Shown: positions 34,623-42,519, counted from the stretch's first letter. The stretch is 64,000 nt of DNA from Acidovorax sp. sic0104 (GCF_019219095.1 NZ_JAHUWH010000007.1:186001-250000), one strand, 5' to 3'. Notes: generated by a model not told the origin, from the sequence alone. Numbers and translations are program-made.

Positions 34623-35159
34623 ATGGCATTTGAGAAAGTTCTTTTCTGTTTCGCGTTGTTTGGCTCAGCCTGCCTGTCCATCGTGATTGTTGGCGTGGTG
34701 CTCTTCTGGTCCAAGCTACAGATCATGGCAGTCATTCGTCCTGCACCTGAAAAGGCGGACACTAAGGACGAGGCTTTCGCACGCGCTTTGCAGCTGCTGC
34801 AAGAGCAAACCTTGGCGATCGAGTCTCTGAAGGACCACCTCGCTTCCATGACGCAGCGTATGGAGACTGCGGAGGCGGCGCTGGCAGCAAAGCCTGCAGC
34901 CGAAGCTGAGGTTCAAGCTGCTGCTCCGGCTGCAGGTCCAGCAAAGGCTCCCCGTCGTCGCACGCCGAAGTCGGCTGCGGTTCCTGCGGAGCCGATCCCA
35001 CAAGTGGCTCTGCCTTCTTTGGATCTTCATGCGATGGACCACCTGACGACAGTAGCTGGCATCCCGGTGGGCGCCGGCATCGACAACTTCAACCAGGCCT
35101 ATCCCGAAGCCGCCGCTGGGCTGCAGCTGGGATCTGACAAATTCGAAGTCGTCGCGTAA
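34623..35159 (+). CDS. Membrane-anchored coiled-coil protein, 178 aa
   Basis: One N-terminal membrane helix (about residues 9-31), then a helical coiled-coil segment (FARALQLLQEQTLAIESLKDH, residues 52-85), an Ala/Pro-rich linker with a basic patch (KAPRRRTPKSAA), and a conserved-looking end (AMDHLTTVAGIPVGAGIDNF). It would sit in the inner membrane facing the cytoplasm. The family is unknown. It carries a full pseudoknot leader and is followed by the antirestriction gene ardC. Confidence 0.6.
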   Translation: MAFEKVLFCFALFGSACLSIVIVGVVLFWSKLQIMAVIRPAPEKADTKDEAFARALQLLQEQTLAIESLKDHLASMTQRMETAEAALAAKPAAEAEVQAAAPAAGPAKAPRRRTPKSAAVPAEPIPQVALPSLDLHAMDHLTTVAGIPVGAGIDNFNQAYPEAAAGLQLGSDKFEVVA

Positions 35160-35235
35160 ATTTTTCCACCCTAGCGGGGATGCCAGTCCCCGCTAGGGGA
35201 TTGGTGTTCCTGCGCATTCTGCAAAGGAGATCACT
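35160..35235 (+). promoter_or_regulatory. P4-only hairpin leader of ardC
   Basis: Perfect 11-bp stem CCCTAGCGGGG/CCCCGCTAGGG (35169-35179, 35188-35198), loop of eight, then AAAGGAG and ATG 35236. Confidence 0.7.
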
Positions 35236-36129
35236 ATGGAACTGAAAGCTGCATTCCCGCGTCCCGACTGGCTGAAGATGATCGAATCGATCCTCACCGA
35301 GCCAGGGCGACTCGGGGACTACTACCACGCGTTTCACAACTACAGCTTGGGCAACCAGGCCTTGGCGGTGGAGCAACTCCTCATGCGCGACATCGAGGTG
35401 AGCCCGATCTCCAGCTTCCAGTCCTGGAAGCTGAAGGGGCGACGTGTGAAGAAGGGCGAGAAGGCCATTGGGCTCTGGATGCCGTTCACGCCGCGAGCGA
35501 AACCGGGCGAGGTGAAGGGCTCTGACCGAAAGGTCGATCCCAGCCAGCTGACCCCTACGGTGGATGGCGAAAAGCGCGGACCTTCGCGTATGGCATTCAT
35601 GATGAAGAACAACTGGTTTGCGTTCTCGCAGACTGAGGTTGACCCCCATGCCGAAACGCCCGCCGTCGAGCCCATGAAGGCCGAAATGTCCTGGGATGCT
35701 CAGGCGGCGATGCAGAAGCTGGGAATCACTGAGGTGCCGTTCGCTATGGTTGGTGGCAACACGCAAGGATGGGCATTGCCCACTGCAAAGCAGATTGCAC
35801 TCAATCCAATGGCACAGCTGCCCCACAAGACCCGATTCCATGAACTCGCGCACTGCCTGCTTCATGGAGACGAGACGGTGGAGATGGTTGATGGCAGTGA
35901 CCTGAAGAAGAGCATCAAGGAAGCCGAAGCCGAAAGCGTGGCGTTCCTGTGCTGCTCTGCGTTGAACCTTCCCGGGCTCGCAGAAGCCCGGGGCTATGTG
36001 CAGTCCTGGCTGGGCCACAGTACGACGGATCGCGAGGCGTACAAGAAGAGCGCTGGTCGCATCTTCTCGACCGCCGACAAGATCCTGAAAGCAGGCCTGA
36101 ATGTGAATGCGGAGGTGGCCCATGGCTGA
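35236..36129 (+). CDS. ardC: ArdC-family antirestriction protein with zincin domain
   Basis: The product is 297 residues. The N-terminal domain has the ArdC pattern (NYSLGNQALAVEQL, SSFQSWKLKGRRVKKGEKAIGLWMPF). The C-terminal half is a zinc metallopeptidase-like domain with HELAH near residue 201 and a downstream EAEAESVAFL helix carrying the third ligand. ArdC proteins bind single-stranded DNA and protect incoming plasmid DNA from type I/II restriction; they are typical leading-region genes. The 3' end overlaps the next gene by eight bases. Confidence 0.85.
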   Translation: MELKAAFPRPDWLKMIESILTEPGRLGDYYHAFHNYSLGNQALAVEQLLMRDIEVSPISSFQSWKLKGRRVKKGEKAIGLWMPFTPRAKPGEVKGSDRKVDPSQLTPTVDGEKRGPSRMAFMMKNNWFAFSQTEVDPHAETPAVEPMKAEMSWDAQAAMQKLGITEVPFAMVGGNTQGWALPTAKQIALNPMAQLPHKTRFHELAHCLLHGDETVEMVDGSDLKKSIKEAEAESVAFLCCSALNLPGLAEARGYVQSWLGHSTTDREAYKKSAGRIFSTADKILKAGLNVNAEVAHG

Positions 36130-36337
36130 AACCCGCAATCGCCTGAGGGTGGCCTATGTCGGCCGCGATCGAGCTTCAGTGCCCACCGTACGCGTGGACC
36201 TGGAGTACGAAAGCGATGGGCAACGGTTCTGCGGTGGCACCCAGCGCACCTTCCACCGCACAGACATCGCCGACGCGCAAGCTAAGGCGAATGAGTTGCT
36301 GGCGGAAGGCCGCGTGCAGGAAGTCCGTGAAATGTAA
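36122..36337 (+). CDS. Small hypothetical protein, 71 aa
   Basis: ATG 36122 is preferred (GGAGG seven bases upstream, inside ardC). The product (MAETRNRLRVAYVGRDRASV) is a small beta-strand-rich protein ending in a helix (AQAKANELLAEGRVQEVREM). It is coupled to ardC by overlap. Function unknown; an ArdC partner is possible. Confidence 0.6.
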   Translation: MAETRNRLRVAYVGRDRASVPTVRVDLEYESDGQRFCGGTQRTFHRTDIADAQAKANELLAEGRVQEVREM

Positions 36338-36434
36338 TGTTCTGGCGCATCGATGATGCGCTGAGTTTTAACCCGGCCGGGGTGCATCCCCGAGCTGGGG
36401 GCGCTCTTGGCCAATTTTCCTTAGGAGTTTGTCC
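36338..36434 (+). promoter_or_regulatory. Hairpins between small genes, P4-type leader
   Basis: GCGCATC/GATGCGC (36345-36351, 36355-36361) acts as a terminator-like stem. A CCC-GGGG/CCCC-GGG double stem (about 36375-36400) then leads to TTAGGAG and ATG 36435. Confidence 0.55.
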
Positions 36435-36569
36435 ATGAGTTCTATCGAGATCGTCCGCACTGCAGGGGGCCTCAGGTATCTGAATCCAGCGCCAGCAGCA
36501 AAGCGCCGCTACAGCTGGATCGGACGCCCCAGCCTCATAGCGCGTCTGTCCGCTTTGCTTAAGGGGTAA
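36435..36569 (+). CDS. Small basic peptide, 44 aa
   Basis: MSSIEIVRTAGGLRYLNPAP and a strongly basic remainder (AAKRRYSWIGRP), with TTAGGAG seven bases upstream. It lies three bases before the next gene. A short opening (MSSIEIV) resembles the start of that gene (MNNSIEIV). Function unknown; it could be a leader peptide or a duplicated fragment. Confidence 0.5.
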   Translation: MSSIEIVRTAGGLRYLNPAPAAKRRYSWIGRPSLIARLSALLKG

Positions 36570-36572
36570 CCC

Positions 36573-37208
36573 TTGAACAACAGCATCGAAATCGTCTCGG
36601 CAGAGACGTTCAAAGCCCTCGCGCTGGTGCACTCCAGCAGCAGCCTGATGGGCAAAGACCCGGACGGCGTAGGCTTCGTTCGAGCAACGACCTACGCCGG
36701 CAAATTGTTCACGACCCTGGCGTACCACTGGTGGAGCCTATCCAGATGTACGGTCGAGGCCTACGAGCTGATGGAGCCAGACAGGTTTACAGGGCCTACG
36801 ACAGTCAATGGCTTCAATTCGGCGATGATCCGAGGCCAATGGATGGATACCGACTTTACTGGCCTGCTGGTCCAGGTGGACGGAGCCAACATGGTTTGCG
36901 CCCGCCGTCAGCGGTTTGAAGCTGGTCTCCCAACTGGGGAGCCGATGAGCTTCCGCGATGCGCTCGCCTACAGTGACGCTCAAAAGTCGCTCGGCTGGCG
37001 CACAAAGTACCGGGCGAGACATCCACAGGTCTTCTCCGTCAACGGACATCCTGTCTTCAAGTACCAGGATCCGGCGAGCGGGCATTGCGACCTTGTCCTG
37101 CTCTGGAAACATGATCATCTCGTCGAAGAGATTCGATTGGACCGATCAGCCAAACTGGACGGTGTGCCAGGCCATGTGATGCATGCCTGCTTAACCGTTC
37201 CTGCCTGA
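36573..37208 (+). CDS. Hypothetical protein, 211 aa; paralogue of the gene at 44,941
   Basis: TTG start at 36573 with AAGGGG upstream. The product is 211 residues. Residues about 110-185 (TGLLVQVDGANMVCARRQRF, later GHPVFKYQDP) align closely with the gene at 44,941-45,693 (TGLLVKVQGKILVCAKAVHF, later GHPVVIYEHP), including the SLGWR/SAGWR motif and the following strand. The family is new to me. It has no membrane segment and is probably cytosolic. Duplication within one element suggests a dosage- or partner-specific role. Confidence 0.65.
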   Translation: MNNSIEIVSAETFKALALVHSSSSLMGKDPDGVGFVRATTYAGKLFTTLAYHWWSLSRCTVEAYELMEPDRFTGPTTVNGFNSAMIRGQWMDTDFTGLLVQVDGANMVCARRQRFEAGLPTGEPMSFRDALAYSDAQKSLGWRTKYRARHPQVFSVNGHPVFKYQDPASGHCDLVLLWKHDHLVEEIRLDRSAKLDGVPGHVMHACLTVPA

Positions 37209-37211
37209 ACT

Positions 37212-37234
37212 CAGGCCCGCCACGAGCGGGCCTG
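37212..37234 (+). terminator. Terminator-like stem
   Basis: Perfect 9-bp stem CAGGCCCGC/GCGGGCCTG with a five-base loop directly after the stop at 37208; no clear T run. Confidence 0.6.
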
Positions 37235-37651
37235 GCGTTCCCGGCGCAAGACCACCCCAGGTGGTTTTGCTCAGCGCACCCTGGCGCTCTGAGCAGAGCC
37301 ATTTTCGCGGTGTTGCTACGCAACGCCATTGATGCCTCCGAGCTGCTGAGCCTACACAGCAACCCTGATCGCTCGCGATCTTCAACCAGACCCGCTACGG
37401 CATTTGTTCACCGCTACAGCGGCAAGACCAAAGCCAGACCACCTCCGGGTGGCTGGTCGCGAACCTGAGAGGGTTCGCACAAGCCCCCTGTGGAGACTTG
37501 TGCGAACGTTTTCACGTTGCGGGCTACGCCTGCAGCTCGAAAGTCCTAGCTGAGGCATCAAAAAATCAGCACCACCGATCGGCATGCCGGTCAAACCTCA
37601 ACCCAGCGGGTCATCCCCGCAGGGGCTGACTCGCGCCTCATTGGAGTTAGC
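37235..37651 (+). promoter_or_regulatory. Long leader with pseudoknot copy 6
   Basis: 417 nt without a gene. P0-like hairpin GTTCGCACAAG/CTTGTGCGAAC (37473-37483, 37497-37507). P1 CCT/AGG (37545-37547, 37553-37555) around AGCTG; CAGC at 37567-37570. P3 GATCGG/CCGGTC (37577-37582, 37587-37592). P4 GCGGG/CCCGC (37606-37610, 37616-37620). TTGGAG precedes ATG 37652. The first 200 nt hold further stems (CCACC/GGTGG). Confidence 0.65.
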
Positions 37652-37873
37652 ATGGAAACACAAACGACGCCGCAAGGCGTCACAATGACCGAAGCGCAGT
37701 ACGCCTCGCAACCGGAGAGCTACCGTGGCGTTTGGACCACCGAGCGGGACGACTTGCCCAACTGGGCGGCGGAGCGCCATCTCTACCTGGGCAAGCGAAC
37801 CCTCTTGGCTGCGAGCGGCAAGGGCGGAACTTGTCTCCTGATCGAAGGATTGGGCCTGGAGATCACCCCGTGA
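37652..37873 (+). CDS. Small hypothetical protein, 73 aa
   Basis: METQTTPQGVTMTEAQYASQ opens a soluble, acidic small protein with a closing strand region (TCLLIEGLGLEI). TTGGAG lies before the ATG. Its TGA overlaps the GTG of the next gene, giving a coupled three-gene set (37,652-38,297). Function unknown. Confidence 0.55.
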   Translation: METQTTPQGVTMTEAQYASQPESYRGVWTTERDDLPNWAAERHLYLGKRTLLAASGKGGTCLLIEGLGLEITP

Positions 37874-38124
37874 GTGGCCACCAGCGCCTCATCCTGGGAC
37901 AGATCTGGCACATGGTCTTCGGCACCGTGATATTCATCGTGCTAGGAGCACTTGCGGTGGGTCTCGACTTGACATCCCAGTGGGTTCAGACCCTCGGTGT
38001 GACACCGTTCACCTACAATGCAATCAGTTCCGTTGCCCACGGCCTCATGGTCCTGGACATCCTTCTGTTCTTGGGGTACCTGCTCAAGTCCTCTTGGGAT
38101 CTTCTGAAGGAGATTTTCAAATGA
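37870..38124 (+). CDS. Two-helix membrane protein, 84 aa
   Basis: GTG 37870 overlaps the preceding stop. Hydrophobic segments at about residues 12-32 and 52-72 predict two membrane helices with a short loop, and the C terminus is basic (SSWDLLKEIFK). The ATGA overlap with the next gene shows coupling. It could be an entry-exclusion or surface factor, but nothing specific is visible. Confidence 0.6.
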   Translation: MSGHQRLILGQIWHMVFGTVIFIVLGALAVGLDLTSQWVQTLGVTPFTYNAISSVAHGLMVLDILLFLGYLLKSSWDLLKEIFK

Positions 38125-38297
38125 CCGACCTCGATCTTCGGCGCATCTTTCTGAACAGCGTGCGGGTGTACTTTGCGCCTCTCACAGGGGCGTTCAAGGG
38201 CATTCGCGACGAGCTGCGTCGAACCGATCCCTGGCGGCAGCATCGCCGCACGGGTGGTAGTCCGGAGCGGCATCACAACCACTCATCGCGCGGGTAA
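38121..38297 (+). CDS. Small basic protein, 58 aa
   Basis: MTDLDLRRIFLNSVRVYFAP followed by a His/Arg-rich tail (WRQHRRTGGSPERHHNH). It starts in an ATGA overlap with the membrane-protein gene and ends before a strong terminator. It is probably a cytoplasmic partner of that protein; function unknown. Confidence 0.55.
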   Translation: MTDLDLRRIFLNSVRVYFAPLTGAFKGIRDELRRTDPWRQHRRTGGSPERHHNHSSRG

Positions 38298-38314
38298 AAA
38301 CCGCAGCGACGCAG

Positions 38315-38347
38315 AACCCGGTTCCCCGAAAGGGGGCCGGGTTTTTT
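38315..38347 (+). terminator. Strong intrinsic terminator
   Basis: AACCCGG-T-TCCCC/GGGGG-CCGGGTT (38315-38343) with a GAAA loop and six T (38342-38347). Confidence 0.9.
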
Positions 38348-38370
38348 CATTGTGGCGAAAGCCATTTCCC

Positions 38371-38420
38371 ATGAGGGCTCCGCCCTCAGGGAGGTGCCCC
38401 TACAACCTAGGAGCACCACG
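38371..38420 (+). promoter_or_regulatory. P4-type hairpin leader of the DpdA-like gene
   Basis: TGAGGGC/GCCCTCA (38372-38378, 38382-38388) with a TCC loop, then TAGGAG and GTG 38421. No AGCTG box is found between the terminator and this hairpin. Confidence 0.55.
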
Positions 38421-39386
38421 GTGCCAATCTCAAATTTGCCTATGGGGCAGGTCAACGCGCATGTTGGCGACGAGCTGGTAATGCGTGTCGGCATCCCGCA
38501 CAAAGGCGGCAAGCTGGCATTCCATGCCTTCAACAGTGGCTACCCAGCCATGGTGAGCGCAAACGCCTTCTGGAACCCCAAGAAGGGACAGTTCGTAGTG
38601 CCGGAGGCCTCCGACCTTTACGAAGTGCCGTTTGCACTGGATTCGGCTGGCTTTGTGGCGGTTTCGCAGTTTCAAGCGAAGGGGAAGCAGGCCGGCATGG
38701 CAGGCATCTACCCTTGGACGGCCGCGCAGTACCTTGAGCTCGCTTCATTGCTTCAGCCTGATTGGTACAGCGCGCCAGACCTCTGCTGTGAAAAAGAAAT
38801 CGCAGGAAGCCAGGCGGAAGTGGATTTCAGGATCAACGCTACGGCTACCCTGCTGGAGGGGACACTTCAAACCCTCTACGCTTGGCAGAACGAGTTGGCC
38901 AAGACCGAGTCCGCGTCTGTCGTCGCGAACATGCTCAAGCCCCCCGTTCCTGTAGTCCAGGGGTTTCGCAAAAGCGACTATCTCCGATGCCTGGATCTCA
39001 TCTACGAGGTCTGGCGCCGCTGGGAACCTTGGCTTGCGCCACCACGGCTGCTGGGCCTGGGTTCGGTATGCCGGCGCGCTACCGATCACCCGGAGCACGG
39101 GCTTTACGCCATCTTGCAAGCGCTCGACGGAAGTATCCCGCCGCAGACGTCGTTTCACCTCTTTGGGGTGAAGGGCACCGCGCTTGCGCAGGTGAAGAAG
39201 CTCGGCTGGATTCACAGCACGGACAGCATGGCCTGGGACGTTTCCGCACGTATCAAGGCCCACAAGGGTGGCTACTCGAACACGCTTTCACGGCGTTCCG
39301 AGGAGATGACCCGCTGGATGTCTGCAGCTTGCTCCCGAATCGCGCCGAGCCCCGGCTCGCAGATCGACCTCGGGCTGTTCGCCTGA
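38421..39386 (+). CDS. TGT/DpdA-like 7-deazaguanine transglycosylase
   Basis: The product is 321 residues from GTG 38421 (TAGGAG upstream); an in-frame ATG at 38352 lies before the leader hairpin. Motifs match the tRNA-guanine-transglycosylase fold in its DpdA-like branch: LDSAGF near residue 73, YSAPDLCCE near 118, PVVQGF near 177, GLGSVCRR near 213, HLFGVKG near 247 and a DSMAWD near 268. DpdA enzymes exchange guanine in DNA for a 7-deazaguanine base, so this gene may mark the element's own DNA against restriction. No queuosine-precursor synthesis genes are visible, so it would use host preQ0. Substrate (DNA or tRNA) is not proven. Confidence 0.7.
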   Translation: MPISNLPMGQVNAHVGDELVMRVGIPHKGGKLAFHAFNSGYPAMVSANAFWNPKKGQFVVPEASDLYEVPFALDSAGFVAVSQFQAKGKQAGMAGIYPWTAAQYLELASLLQPDWYSAPDLCCEKEIAGSQAEVDFRINATATLLEGTLQTLYAWQNELAKTESASVVANMLKPPVPVVQGFRKSDYLRCLDLIYEVWRRWEPWLAPPRLLGLGSVCRRATDHPEHGLYAILQALDGSIPPQTSFHLFGVKGTALAQVKKLGWIHSTDSMAWDVSARIKAHKGGYSNTLSRRSEEMTRWMSAACSRIAPSPGSQIDLGLFA

Positions 39387-39463
39387 CCCTCCTGCCGCAC
39401 CGAAGGTGCGGTGATTCACAACCCATGTGGCAAACCCTCATGGGGTGATGCCCGGAGACTCAA
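39387..39463 (+). promoter_or_regulatory. Hairpin between genes, P4-type leader
   Basis: CCGCACC/GGTGCGG (39395-39401, 39405-39411), then an AACCC...CATGGGG block and CGGAG before ATG 39464. Confidence 0.5.
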
Positions 39464-39703
39464 ATGAAAAACCTGAACATTCCCTTGGTCAACCTGGCCT
39501 CGTGCACCAAGGCCGACCTGATCATCAACGGCTCGCTGGCGGTGGGCGCCAAGTTCCGACTTGTAGGCCGCACGCCCAGTTTCCAGGCCACCGCGCTGCG
39601 CACGATTCTCGGAGGCACCGTTGCGGTGGTCGATGGGGTCAGTGACTGCGGCCGATTCAAGACTACAGCGCGCGTGATTGACACCGCGCAGGTAGTAGCC
39701 TGA
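39464..39703 (+). CDS. Small hypothetical protein, 79 aa
   Basis: MKNLNIPLVNLASCTKADLI opens a compact, beta-rich protein (AVGAKFRLVGRTPSFQATAL) that ends ARVIDTAQVVA. CGGAG lies upstream. It sits between the DpdA-like and DndC-like genes and may belong to the same modification module; no motif proves this. Confidence 0.55.
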   Translation: MKNLNIPLVNLASCTKADLIINGSLAVGAKFRLVGRTPSFQATALRTILGGTVAVVDGVSDCGRFKTTARVIDTAQVVA

Positions 39704-39763
39704 AGTTCCTTCAACCCTTGCGGGCCTCGCCCGCAGGGGCAGGTCCGCCTCTGGATACACACC
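39704..39763 (+). promoter_or_regulatory. P4-only hairpin leader of the DndC-like gene
   Basis: TGCGGGC/GCCCGCA (39719-39725, 39729-39735) inside CCC/GGGG, preceded by TTCAACCC as in the other copies. No clear purine-rich ribosome site, only AGG about 20 bases before the ATG. Confidence 0.6.
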
Positions 39764-41494
39764 ATGAAGACACTAGACCTGTTTTATGAAGAAGACTCCG
39801 AATCAGTGAAATTGGCTAAAGTGGCAGAAGCCCCGTTGAAACTTAGACTGATCAGCGAAGAGCCAGAGGAGCGTGCACGCCGCAGGATCCTTGCACTGAT
39901 GCGCGATGGCCTCGTGCTATGCCTTGCCTACAGCAGTGGGAAGGACTCTACGTGCCTCGCAAGCTTGGTTTTGCTGTGTGCAGTTGAACTGGCAAAGCAA
40001 GGAGGGCGGGTTCCGCCGATTCTGATCATCCATAGCTCTACAGGTATCGAGAATCCAATCGTATCGAAGCTTGCAATTTCCGAACTGAAAAAGATGGTCG
40101 ATTTTGGCCACCGAAACGGCATCGATGTTCGCACGCTCGTGGGAGAGCCCGACCTCAATTCGACATGGCAGTGCCGTGTACTAGGGGGGCGTGCTTTGCC
40201 GGCCTATCCAAATACGCGTGCGGATTGCTCGATCGATCTGAAGACGTCGCCGAACCGTAGGCTCATCAATCGCGTGTTGAAGATGTCGAAGGACTTTGAT
40301 GGTTGGAAGGCCACGTGTCTCTTGACAGGCGTAAGACGTGGCGAATCAACAGCGAGGGACCAAAGAATTGCCCACCGCCGTGAGTCCGCTGAGGGGACCT
40401 GGGTCAACGATTCGGGAGACCTTAGAGCATCGCCAATCCTTGACTTCACTGAGAGTGATGTTTGGGAGCACATTGGCCTTTGCGCGGCAGGGGTGTTTGA
40501 GTCCTTCTCGAACTTCGAGGGGGTTATGGACTTCTATCGATCAATGGGGAACTCATCGTGCGTGGTAGTCGCTGACATGAAAATGAAGGGCTCCAACGCT
40601 CCTTGCGGAGCCCGGTCTGGCTGCTGGGCCTGTACAAGGGTTGGACGTGATCGGTCGGTCGAGAACATGATCGAGAGCGACGAGAAGAGGTACTCATTCC
40701 TGCGGCCCCTAAACAGATTGCGGAACTACCTTGCCAACTCGCAGTACAACTGGTCCCTGCGCCAGTACGTTGGTAGAACGATCAACGACGGCTACATAGA
40801 AATTGCAGCCGACACTTTCTCGCCGGCAACCCTGAAGAAGCTATTGGTCTACACACTCACGGCCGAAAGGCTTTCAGGCGTGAAAATCATCAGTCCGGAA
40901 CAGCTAATAGCGATTGACCTGAGATGGAGCTTGTATGGGCTGTGGCCGCCATTTTCTGCTTTGAAGACCTACTTCGAACTGATCGATGGCGGACATTGGG
41001 AGGAGGCCCCCGTGGTGGCCGCCTACCCACCCAGTGAGGTTCCGAGAATTGGCCGTATCTTCGTGGGTGCCGGTTGGTACGAGGTGACGGGAATGAACAC
41101 CGTCTCAGGGATGCGCGATCTGGGTGCAGAGATCTTCCATGAGTCTTGTGGCTTTGAACTGAAGACCCTCAAGAACGGAGCCCTTGTTGCCGACTACGAG
41201 GAAGGCGAACGGTTCGAGGTCGATCCAGAATCGGCAGCGGACTTCATCACCTTCCTCGCTGAGGACTACATCCGGGACTATTGCCATGATGACTATCCAG
41301 ATTGGACGGAAGGTGTCCGCACTTACCTCCGGCTTGGGATGGTCCACATCGGCGCGGGCCAATCCCGCACCACGGATGAAATCATGCGCCGCACTCAGTG
41401 GCGCCAGGAGCACAACCTCCACGGCCAGCGAAGCCCGCAAGAGCTCGAAGCCCGTTGTGACGTGCTCTTCCAGCAGCAACAGAGTTTGATCTGA
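39764..41494 (+). CDS. DndC-like PAPS-reductase-family protein
   Basis: The product is 576 residues. The N-terminal 300 residues follow the DndC pattern: ATP-pyrophosphatase loop AYSSGKDST near residue 55, HSSTGIENP, the segment around RADCSIDLKTSPNRRLI, LLTGVRRGESTARDQR, and the iron-sulfur cysteines in CGARSGCWACTRVGRDRS near 281-298. DndC acts in phosphorothioate DNA modification. The C-terminal 250 residues have no recognised motif and are longer than usual. No dndA, dndD or dndE is in the window, so it may use host sulfur donors or modify another substrate. GC content seems slightly lower than that of its neighbours. Confidence 0.75.
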   Translation: MKTLDLFYEEDSESVKLAKVAEAPLKLRLISEEPEERARRRILALMRDGLVLCLAYSSGKDSTCLASLVLLCAVELAKQGGRVPPILIIHSSTGIENPIVSKLAISELKKMVDFGHRNGIDVRTLVGEPDLNSTWQCRVLGGRALPAYPNTRADCSIDLKTSPNRRLINRVLKMSKDFDGWKATCLLTGVRRGESTARDQRIAHRRESAEGTWVNDSGDLRASPILDFTESDVWEHIGLCAAGVFESFSNFEGVMDFYRSMGNSSCVVVADMKMKGSNAPCGARSGCWACTRVGRDRSVENMIESDEKRYSFLRPLNRLRNYLANSQYNWSLRQYVGRTINDGYIEIAADTFSPATLKKLLVYTLTAERLSGVKIISPEQLIAIDLRWSLYGLWPPFSALKTYFELIDGGHWEEAPVVAAYPPSEVPRIGRIFVGAGWYEVTGMNTVSGMRDLGAEIFHESCGFELKTLKNGALVADYEEGERFEVDPESAADFITFLAEDYIRDYCHDDYPDWTEGVRTYLRLGMVHIGAGQSRTTDEIMRRTQWRQEHNLHGQRSPQELEARCDVLFQQQQSLI

Positions 41495-41549
41495 AGCTGA
41501 CAAACCATTGAGATACTCCCACTTCGGGGGTACCATATGGCAACGAGGA

Positions 41550-41605
41550 CCTCGCGCTTGCGCGAGGGCTTCCCCAAGAGGCTTTGTGAGGCTTCTTGGG
41601 AAAGC
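41550..41605 (+). repeat. Terminator-like stem and P0 hairpin of leader copy 7
   Basis: CCTCGCGC/GCGCGAGG (41550-41557, 41560-41567), then GCTTCCCCAAGA/TCTTGGGAAAGC (41568-41579, 41594-41605). Confidence 0.7.
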
Positions 41606-41612
41606 GGATTCG

Positions 41613-41758
41613 TACCACTGGCTATGCCAGGTGGTTCAACTTCCCAGCTGAGGAACCAAACAATCAGCATTCACCGCGCATGTCTCTATGCGCTCTTTGT
41701 CCACCCGGGCCTTTCAACCCGGCTGGGGGAGAAGGCCTTCATTTTTTGTGAGGCCATC
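41613..41758 (+). promoter_or_regulatory. Pseudoknot leader copy 7
   Basis: Extra stem ACCA-CTGGC/GCCAG-G-TGGT (41613-41634). P1 TTCC/GGAA (41641-41644, 41652-41655) with AGCTG in the loop; CAGC at 41665-41668. P3 GCGCAT/ATGCGC (41676-41681, 41688-41693). P4 CCGGG/CCCGG (41705-41709, 41718-41722). GAGG leads to ATG 41759. Confidence 0.7.
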
Positions 41759-41794
41759 ATGTATCAAACGTGCCCGCGATGGTTTGTGGGATGA
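41759..41794 (+). CDS. 11-residue leader ORF
   Basis: MYQTCPRWFVG, starting at the ATG placed by leader copy 7 (GAGG six bases upstream). Its TGA overlaps an ATG at 41791 (ATGA) that is in frame with the next gene. It may couple ribosomes into that gene. Coding status rests on position only. Confidence 0.35.
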   Translation: MYQTCPRWFVG

Positions 41795-41889
41795 ACCGCG
41801 CCGCTTTTCTGGGCCTACGGCTTTGGAATAGCGGCCGATTGGTTACCACCGCACCCCTCGCCCGATCCCTGCCTTTCCGAGGTCGAGCC

Positions 41890-42108
41890 ATGCCTGAACT
41901 CCTTTTGCACTTCAGCGACAACGAAACCACCCTCGAACGTGTGACGGTTCTCGCAAGAGAGAACGGCATCACGCCTGAGCAGTGGGTTCTTCGCGCGATC
42001 GCAAAGGATCTCGGCGACTACGGGCTCAAGCCTTTGCCTGAGGGCGTCCAGCCCCAGACCCTTAACCAATTGTTCGAAGCGACAGGTCTTCTGAAGCCTC
42101 GAACCTAG
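41890..42108 (+). CDS. Small protein, 72 aa, candidate antitoxin
   Basis: From ATG 41890 (GAGG upstream) the product is 72 residues: MPELLLHFSDNETTLERVTV, then a helix-turn-helix-sized segment NGITPEQWVLRAIAKDLGDY. ATG 41791 would give 105 residues with a basic, low-quality N terminus. The strand-helix-helix order recalls ribbon-helix-helix antitoxins. The gene is followed 30 bp later by a PemK/MazF-like gene, so a toxin-antitoxin pair is a reasonable guess. Confidence 0.5.
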   Translation: MPELLLHFSDNETTLERVTVLARENGITPEQWVLRAIAKDLGDYGLKPLPEGVQPQTLNQLFEATGLLKPRT

Positions 42109-42138
42109 CCGCGCCCGAGAATGGGGCGAGGAGGTTGT

Positions 42139-42519
42139 ATGCGTACCCCTCTTGCCCCACCTCCAGTGGCGGCAGTCGTTCGATGCTGGCTTCCTGAAGT
42201 GGAGTCAGTTTTGGTCCCCGGCCCGAAGTTTCGGCCGGTTCTGGTGATGGCAGTGGACGATGAGTCCCATGTGGTGCCCCGGGTCCTTGTGGCCTATGGA
42301 ACCAGCCAGCACACGGAGCGAGTTGCTCTAGGTGAATTCGTCGCTCCTCGCAGCGTTGTTCCCGAGCTGGAGTGCGACACCAAGTTCTGCCTCAGGCGGG
42401 CGCTTTGGTTGCCTCTCTCCTGCGAGTATTTCGCTGCACGCGGCAGGCAACCTATGCCAGTCGCTCTCCCCGCCCGCCTGACACCCTTGTTGATGCGGGC
42501 TTTCCACGAGTCGCAGTAG
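42139..42519 (+). CDS. PemK/MazF-like protein, 126 aa
   Basis: ATG 42139 has GAGGAGG upstream. The core VRCWLPEVESVLVPGPKFRPVLVM followed by VLVAYGTSQ has the strand-loop-strand layout (P-G-P-K-x-R-P-x-L-V) of the PemK/MazF RNase fold. The catalytic residues of MazF toxins are not clearly identifiable, so it could be a degenerate or housekeeping relative. The preceding 72-residue gene would be the antitoxin. On a plasmid such a pair would stabilise inheritance. Confidence 0.5.
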   Translation: MRTPLAPPPVAAVVRCWLPEVESVLVPGPKFRPVLVMAVDDESHVVPRVLVAYGTSQHTERVALGEFVAPRSVVPELECDTKFCLRRALWLPLSCEYFAARGRQPMPVALPARLTPLLMRAFHESQ

